From assembly GCF_958979055.1 (NCBI RefSeq), contig NC_084890.1, positions 29,433,116 through 29,497,115 on the forward strand: DNA of 64,000 bases, written 5' to 3'. Shown in pieces: positions 58,297-64,000 of this stretch. Under the pieces are notes generated by a model. It ran no database searches. It was not told where the DNA came from and saw nothing but the letters and a program-made list of their open reading frames with translations. The first letter of the stretch is position 1. Each line of letters begins with the position of its first letter. The stretch comes from Alnus glutinosa (taxonomy: Eukaryota > Streptophyta > Magnoliopsida > Fagales > Betulaceae). The translations under genes were made by a program, and so were the position numbers.

Positions 58297-58913
58297 GGGA
58301 TAATTACATCATTAGTCCGTTGGCCTAAATTACAAATAACTCTCTGTGATTAAAAAAGTTCATGGAAGGTCCTTGTAGTAAACTATAATTACAAATCAGT
58401 CACTGAACACGTTTTTCATCCACCAAGTTAACAGATTCCATTAGTCAGCCACGTCGCACCCAATCGAAAGTCGACACGTGTCTATTACAATAAAAAATAT
58501 AAAAAAAAAATCTAAAATAAATAAAACAAAAATATATATATTTTTTTAAAAAAAAAAAATACTGAAAGGGTGATTGCCCAAATTTGGGGGTGGCCACCCC
58601 CAGCCACTAGGGTAGCCACCCCTTCAATATTTTTATTTAATTATTATTATTTTTTTAAAAAGAATACAAATATTTTTGTTTTATTTATATTTTTATTATA
58701 TTTTATATTTTTTTATTGTAATGGACACGTGTCGGCTTCCTATTAGGTGTGACGTGGCTGACTAATGAAATCTGTTAACTTGGTGAGTAGAAAACATGTT
58801 TAGGAACTGATTTGTAATTATAATTTACCACAATGACTCTCCATGAACTTTTTGAACCATAAGGAGTGATTTGTAATATAAGCTAACTCCAGGATTAATG
58901 ATGCAATTATCCC
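58297..58913. mobile_element. Inverted-repeat MITE related to the one nested in the hAT
   Basis: The ends GGGATAATTACATCATTAGTCC and its diverged complement, and inner arms GACACGTGTC(T/C), AGTCAGCCACGTC and GTTAACAGATT(C/T)CATTAGT, pair over about 230 bp each side. The centre contains a second palindrome, GGGTGGCCACCCC. No certain target duplication was found. Confidence 0.65.
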
Positions 58914-60299
58914 TTATTATATTAAGTTTTTTTTATTTTAGTTTTTAAGAGAAAAAGGGTATTATAATAATATAATAAAAAAATTTCTTTTTGAAAAATG
59001 GAAGTAGTTTGATAAATCACTTTAGCCAGCTTGGAATTTATCTTCAAATTGATTGTTAGTTGAGAGAATTTTTTATATATTTCTAAAACATAAACAAAAA
59101 AACAAAAACAAAAAGGGAGAAGTTTATCAAACAGGCTCAATGATCCTCTTTTTGTCCTTGAAATGTCTCCACCGTTTGGGCCCTTGAAAAGGAATAGGAT
59201 TCCCAATAATTTCTTTAAATTTTGAGATTCTCAAATTTTAAAGAATATAGGTTGTTTTTTATATCGAACAGTATGAAAAATATTACATATTAAAAATGTG
59301 ACACATTAACAATGAGAATACATTAACAATGAGAATTGAGTATATTTTTATCAAATTCTACAACTTTATGTCGTATAAAAAATTTAAACAAAAAACTGTA
59401 TTTTAGTTTAATAAAAAAAAATGCGTCTCTTTAAAAATAAAGAAAAAACCTTTTTGAAATGAATTTTTTTTTTTACTTTAATAACATGTGATATTTTTAA
59501 TATATAGCATTTTTTACGTTGTTCAATATAAAAAACAACATAATTTCTTTAAAATTTAAAAATCTCAAATTTTTAAAAAATTATAAAAAATTCTAATTCC
59601 ATATGAAATGCCTCGGAGTTGAACTTGTCGTCAAATTCTCCCACTGACAATAAATTGGGAGTAGAAAAGTCATCATATAATTAAACTAGGAATAAATTTT
59701 CAGGTCAGATACCAATAATACTCATTGCATTATCAATCTCTCGTACCAAGAACTTGAGCAAAGCAACTCGCTTGGTGTTTGTTGCGAGTTGTGCTATTAT
59801 TTATTACATGTCACGATTAATTATTGCTGTCAAGGCTTTCCATTTGCCTTCTTGTACTAAACTTTAGTTTTTTTTTAAAATAAAAATAAAAATAAAAAAA
59901 TTGCTCAAATATATCACTGATTAACTGGAGAAGCTTTTACTTTCTTGAATTTTGCGAGATTTACCAAACGTTAATCAAGAGAGACTTTTTCAACGTACGT
60001 CTCACTTTGAGAAAAATAAATACTTCTAAATGTCTAAAACCCAGCTTGAATTTGATTGTAATTTAAAACAAATTATAAAAGGTAGTTCATAAAAATATTT
60101 ATTTTATTATATCTTAGATTAAAGAGGGAAAAAAAAAGTAAAACTTTTTATGATGATATATCGAATAAGTTGTAATTACTTGTACATCTTTCAACTATTT
60201 TTCCTTTTTTTATTCATTGTTTTTCTAGACTCTTTTTTTTCTTTATTTTTGGTGCGGGAGTATTTTTAGTTTGCTTCTTAATATAAGCTTGGCTGTCAA
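58914..60299. other. Intergenic, no gene recognised
   Basis: AT-rich sequence with many stops. The 60020-60210 part resembles 53850-54030. Confidence 0.45.
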
Positions 60300-60560
60300 T
60301 AAGGATGGACAACGTGGTAGTCAGCATTCAGTCATTTGAGCAAATGAGAATTGAAAGGACTAAGTTTTACCCTCTTCTTCGAAATTCCATCACCTGATTA
60401 TCTAGCAAAATGATTATGCTTCCATAATTTTTGAGTGCTTAAAATTACTGTTTTTTGTATCATGACAAAGCAGAATTGATTTCTTGGAATATTTGTTACA
60501 TGTAAATTTTATAATTAAATTATTTGCTTGACTGAGATTAATGTGCATTAAATCATAAAT
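60300..60560 (+). repeat. Downstream flank repeat of the LRR-XII array, copy 3
   Basis: Matches 10230-10480 and 51470-51600 (GTGGTAGTCAGCATTCAGTC, CAAATGAGAATTGAAAGGAC). It marks the end of the third unit. Confidence 0.7.
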
Positions 60561-60567
60561 TTCATAT

Positions 60568-60837
60568 TTGAGGCCAGATTTGAAGAAGATCAGAACAGAG
60601 GAAATTAAGATAAATTTGTGTTCTGAGAATCGATCGGATTCTATTGGTTGTATTTTTGTATATGAAGCTCCAAAGACTGAAGAAGATCAAAGAAGGTGCA
60701 TAGAATCTCTCAAAATTAACGACATGTATCTCAGCAAATCCCAAGGCTTTCGAAGAGCTTGGGCTAAGGTGGGGGCTACTGCTAGGTCCAAATTTGTTCC
60801 CTTCAAATGCCAATACGAATTTAAAGTCAATTTCTGA
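60568..60837 (+). other. Unrecognised 89-codon open frame
   Basis: The frame opens at ATG-like context MRPDLKKIRTEEIKINLCSE and ends FKCQYEFKVNF. Composition is balanced (charged, few homopolymers), unlike neighbouring chance frames. The 3' part has a decayed relative at 52095-52135. I do not recognise the family; it could be an exon relic or chance. Confidence 0.25.
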
Positions 60838-61123
60838 TCAAACAGTAACATTCTTTAAAACTCGAAAAAGCCTTAATTCAACGCCATAGTCTAAAGCTAG
60901 CATCACAACTACGGCTTATACCAAAACTACTGAAAAGCGAATTTCATTGGATTGATATGATGAAACACCGCAGCTAAATTAGGATTAGCAGGAAATGATT
61001 TATTCTTAGGCCAACCAAAGTGTTTAATGTTTAATTTTTATTTAATTTCAGCAACCTTACCAACTCAAAGCATTAATCCGTGAGTGATAGAAGACTTTCA
61101 TACGCAGCGACAATTTGAAAAAA

Positions 61124-61766
61124 TGGTTAAAATATTGATTAAATAATAAAACTTATATCGATTTTTTTATAAGCTTAAACTTTTGGGACAAATGATAATT
61201 TAATATGATATCAGAGCCAAATGTCTTGAGTTCGTGTTACGTGAATGATTTCACAAACATGTAACGGGATAATTTGTTAGGTTTTAAGGGAACCTAGACT
61301 CTTTAAATTCATTAAAGGCAACCTAAACCTTATCAAATACAAGGTTTGAAATTAATTTTTTTGCATACATTTTCATTATTTTATCACACTTAAATAGAAG
61401 ATATTACAATTGCATGTAGAGGTGAAAATAAAAATAAGTATCAATTCCTATCAATCCTCTAAAAAGTAATGATCCTATATAGCTAGTATTAAATCATAAC
61501 ATATATTCTTACATAAGGAAAATATTCTACCATATTACATATTCTAATATTAATATATGGTCAGCGTAGAATTCCATTTTCATCACAGTTAGAATCTTGT
61601 CTCAATTATTCATTCTATTTTAATTGAATATTTTACGTGTTGTGTCTCACCTATTAATAGAGAGTTTAAGTTCACACATAAGGAAAAGTGTTAAAGTATT
61701 AATTAAATAATTAAATTTCTCTTTTCTTATCAACTTAAACTTTTAAAAAAAAATAATGATTTAACA
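61124..61766 (+). mobile_element. Longer TRIM-family element, 643 bp
   Basis: A left LTR (61124-61205) and right LTR (61689-61766) are of the same family as the TRIM at 44301. A primer site TGATATCAGAGC (61206-61217, one mismatch to the methionine-tRNA site) follows the left LTR, and a purine-rich AAGGAAAAG precedes the right one. The internal region of about 470 bp has no coding sequence. No target duplication was found. A decayed copy occupies 655-1223. Confidence 0.6.
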
Positions 61767-61789
61767 AAAGTAACAGACAATTTGGACAA

Positions 61790-62110
61790 AACAAACTTGA
61801 TTGATGTCGGGAGTTTTGGCATGATATACAAATTAACGTCTTCAAATAGGCAACATCAATGACCACCCACAAACCTCAGACATGCGCGCGTCAACACGTC
61901 GTGAGAATCTTGTAAAAATCATCCATTCCTGAATTCAGAGCGTCGGTGCAAGACGACAACGACAGTGTCAGAAGTGTTCTCACAATAGCTTTCTATAGTT
62001 CTTTCAAAGATTGAACATCATGACCATTCACATTGCATTGAAATATCTCCATTCATGTCTATTTCTACCCTGTGGTGCACGGCATTCTTGAGTAAATTAA
62101 TGTGTACAGA
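61790..62110 (+). pseudogene. Decayed LRR-XII kinase fragment (fourth block)
   Basis: This is a close copy of 1255-1600: a glycine-loop relic (GSFGMIYK), ENLVKI near 61906, and the LNIMTIHIALKYLH stretch with a degraded catalytic loop. Frames are broken by indels. Confidence 0.6.
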
Positions 62111-62146
62111 ATGTTATTAATGGAATTTAATGTGAGGTCACTACTT

Positions 62147-62327
62147 TTCTTTTCTTTTCTTTTTTTTAACAAAATAAAGAAACTATCATGCATTAATTTG
62201 AAAAGATTAGAAGGTAAATATAATAAATAGAGGAAAACACCATTGGGAGGAGAGCGGCGTGGAGCCTCCCCCTCCTCAACCACCTCGATCTCCTCTTTTT
62301 TTCTTTTTTCTCTCTATGGCCGGCTAC
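62147..62327 (-). mobile_element. Short retroposon, 181 bp
   Basis: A 10-bp target duplication, GTCACTACTT, lies at 62137-62146 and 62328-62337. The left end is a TTTTC-rich tail, so the element reads on the minus strand. It could be a SINE or a LINE stub. It sits only a few tens of bases from the position that a different retroposon occupies in the paralogous block at 54218. Confidence 0.75.
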
Positions 62328-62569
62328 GTCACTACTTATTCTAAAATCTTAAATTAATAGGAATAGATAATTTAATAATTTAATTAATATTCTAACATTT
62401 AAAAATATCAATGTTTATCTTTTGTGAGAATAAAATTAATTGATCTTCACCTTCGATCCTAAAAAAATTTATTTTCTATATCTCCTCTTTTTTTTTTTTT
62501 TTTTAATGCTAATAAAATATTAGTATTTTTCACATGTCTAAAAGAGATATAACAATTTTATAAATCACT

Positions 62570-63370
62570 TCATTCATTTATTCATTAAAACGCATATACC
62601 AATTCATGAACTCTCTGTCACGGGAGGACTTTTACAAGTTAAGCCATAATTCGTTCCAGTGATTTTAAGTCCTCACTGGCGTAGAATTGGCCATCCAAAT
62701 TTCAGCACCATCAATATATACTCATTGCAACATATTCTCTCTATTATTCATATATACGAGGGTAAAGCAGAAAATTAAATTAAATATCTTGGTCAGCTCA
62801 AATTCAATCTCCTTTGAATGGGGACAACATAGAAGTAGCTTTGATAGCAGGCAACTCATATTGGGAGTTTTGGCGTTGTATACCTAGTACTAGATAGATC
62901 GGCTGATGCAGTCAAGGCTTTCAAATTTGCAACGTTAAGGACCAATCGGAAGTTTGAAAGAAGATGGCCAAGAAATATTCAAAATGTGGTAGTGCATGTG
63001 TACGTATTCTCACTACAATTTTCCAAATGTCCTTGAAATTAACATCGCATTTGAATATCTCCATCTGCCTATTTCTACAGTGGCGCACGGCGTACGTTCT
63101 AAAGCCAGATGGCCCAGATGAAGACATATATTTTTGCACATGGTTGGTGACAGTCTTCATTGAAAATTTGCCATCTAATAAATCGATCAGAACGTCCTTT
63201 GATGACAGTCTTGTCAAAGTCATCTGCGATTTTGGAAAATTGGTTGTATTCTCACGCCAATTTTCTTAATGTCCTTGACAGATCGGACATCACCATTCAC
63301 ATTGACTTGGAATGTCTTCCGTCTATTCTACACCGCAGTGCACAGCGTTCATATTCCAAAGTAAAAAATA
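62570..63370 (+). pseudogene. Decayed LRR-XII kinase fragment (fourth block, second part)
   Basis: A copy of 2060-2800 and 54920-55640: glycine-loop relic near 62860, EYLH and degraded catalytic loop near 63050-63115, and the WLYSHANF stretch near 63240-63265. The remainder of this unit, including any fifth LRR gene, would lie beyond the window. Confidence 0.6.
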
Positions 63371-63479
63371 ATGAGGAGAACAATTTTGAATAGACCACGA
63401 GGGGATAGAACCAAGCGAAACGTGAATTGTAAATATAGGAAAAAAAAAGAAAAATAAAATAAAATTAAGAGAATTCTTA

Positions 63480-64000
63480 TCCTAAGTTTTGAAAATTTTA
63501 TTTTTTAATTTTTAAGTTTTAATTCGCATCATAGATGATACTTCAATTTTGAGAAAAGACCAAATTAATACCTCAGTCAAGTTTTTTGTCCAAAAACTAA
63601 CGGTCCGCCACGTGTCCCTAATCGAGTTTTGAAAACTTTATTTCTTAGTCTCTAAGTTTCAATTTGCATCACAGGTAATACCTCAGTTTTGAAAAAAAAC
63701 TAACGGTCCGTCACGTGTAAACACCACACATGTTACAATATAAAATATTACAAAAAGAAAAATTAAAGAATCTTTAAAAATTAATTATAAAATTAAAAAA
63801 AAAAATAATAAAGCTAAAAAAAATTATTACAAACTTAAAAAAAAATAAAAAAAAAAGGAAAAAAAAAAGGATTAGAAAAAAAAAAAGAGGGTGCCAACCT
63901 CATGGTGGCCAAGGGGGTGATTCGGCCACCCCATGGGCAAACCCTCTAAATTTGTTTTAGAGGGTTTTGGCCCTTGGGGATGGCCGAACCATCCCCGTGG
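63480..64000. repeat. Left part of an inverted-repeat element cut by the window end
   Basis: Two diverged direct repeats (about 63480-63620 and 63625-63720) share CTAACGGTCCG(C/T)CACGTGT. They are followed by A-rich sequence and a GC-rich core with short palindromes such as GAGGGTTTTGGCCC and CCTCTAAATTTGTTTTAGAGG. It resembles the MITE-like elements at 22577 and 58297. The right arm is outside the window. Confidence 0.45.

Noticed and set aside
1-64000. CRISPR arrays, operons, bacterial promoters, tRNA and rRNA genes
   Set aside because: The sequence is plant nuclear DNA. Short tandem repeats present are microsatellites or two- to three-copy repeats without spacer structure, and no cloverleaf or rRNA segment was recognised.

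Overview
This is a nuclear segment from a flowering plant, most likely a woody eudicot (rosid). The genes have GT-AG introns and plant-only families: LRR receptor kinases of subfamilies XII and VIII-2 and F-box proteins with an F-box-associated domain. The rest is AT-rich DNA full of plant transposons (L1-type LINEs, TRIM, solo LTRs, hAT, Mutator-like MITEs). A Fagales-like genome is a guess from repeat flavour only.

Layout. 1-3000: decayed kinase fragments of the XII family. 3064-9769: one intact non-RD LRR receptor kinase gene in four exons (1140 residues), carrying an LRR exon pair that arose by internal duplication and a dead copy of the same block in intron 1. 10190-12130: downstream flank and a 5'-truncated LINE. 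12820-15280: an intact F-box gene on the minus strand with its 3' flank, which holds a solo LTR. 15590-20500: dispersed repeats and a long inverted-repeat Mutator-like element. 20520-25130: a duplicate of the F-box unit, broken by a 1.9-kb hAT element. 27000-28200: probable retrotransposon gag debris. 28200-39550: a large decayed minus-strand LRR-VIII-2 receptor kinase gene, recognisable from eleven one-repeat LRR exons, two kinase relic exons and a signal-peptide exon; its introns hold a LINE stub and a 4.4-kb solo LTR. 39780-42730: no recognisable gene. 42735-43140: the 3' end of another XII kinase. 43700-45250: MITE arms and a complete 244-bp TRIM. 46730-50640: a second XII gene copy, starting in intron 2 and dead by nonsense and frameshift changes. 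51100-57700: a MITE, more kinase relics and a third, truncated LRR copy. 58300-64000: inverted-repeat elements, then another kinase-relic block.

The region reads as a decaying tandem array. A repeating unit (kinase-relic block, then LRR-XII gene, then a characteristic 3' flank) recurs about four times, and only the first LRR-XII copy is intact. The intact receptor is expected to sense an extracellular ligand, probably a microbial pattern, at the plasma membrane. The F-box protein is expected to recruit a substrate to an SCF ubiquitin ligase. Nothing in the sequence links the two genes functionally. I found no tRNA, rRNA, CRISPR array or prokaryotic feature, and no clear evidence of a wholly new biological system. 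The most notable points are the LRR exon duplication, the paralogous empty sites that date two insertions, and the compact TRIM.
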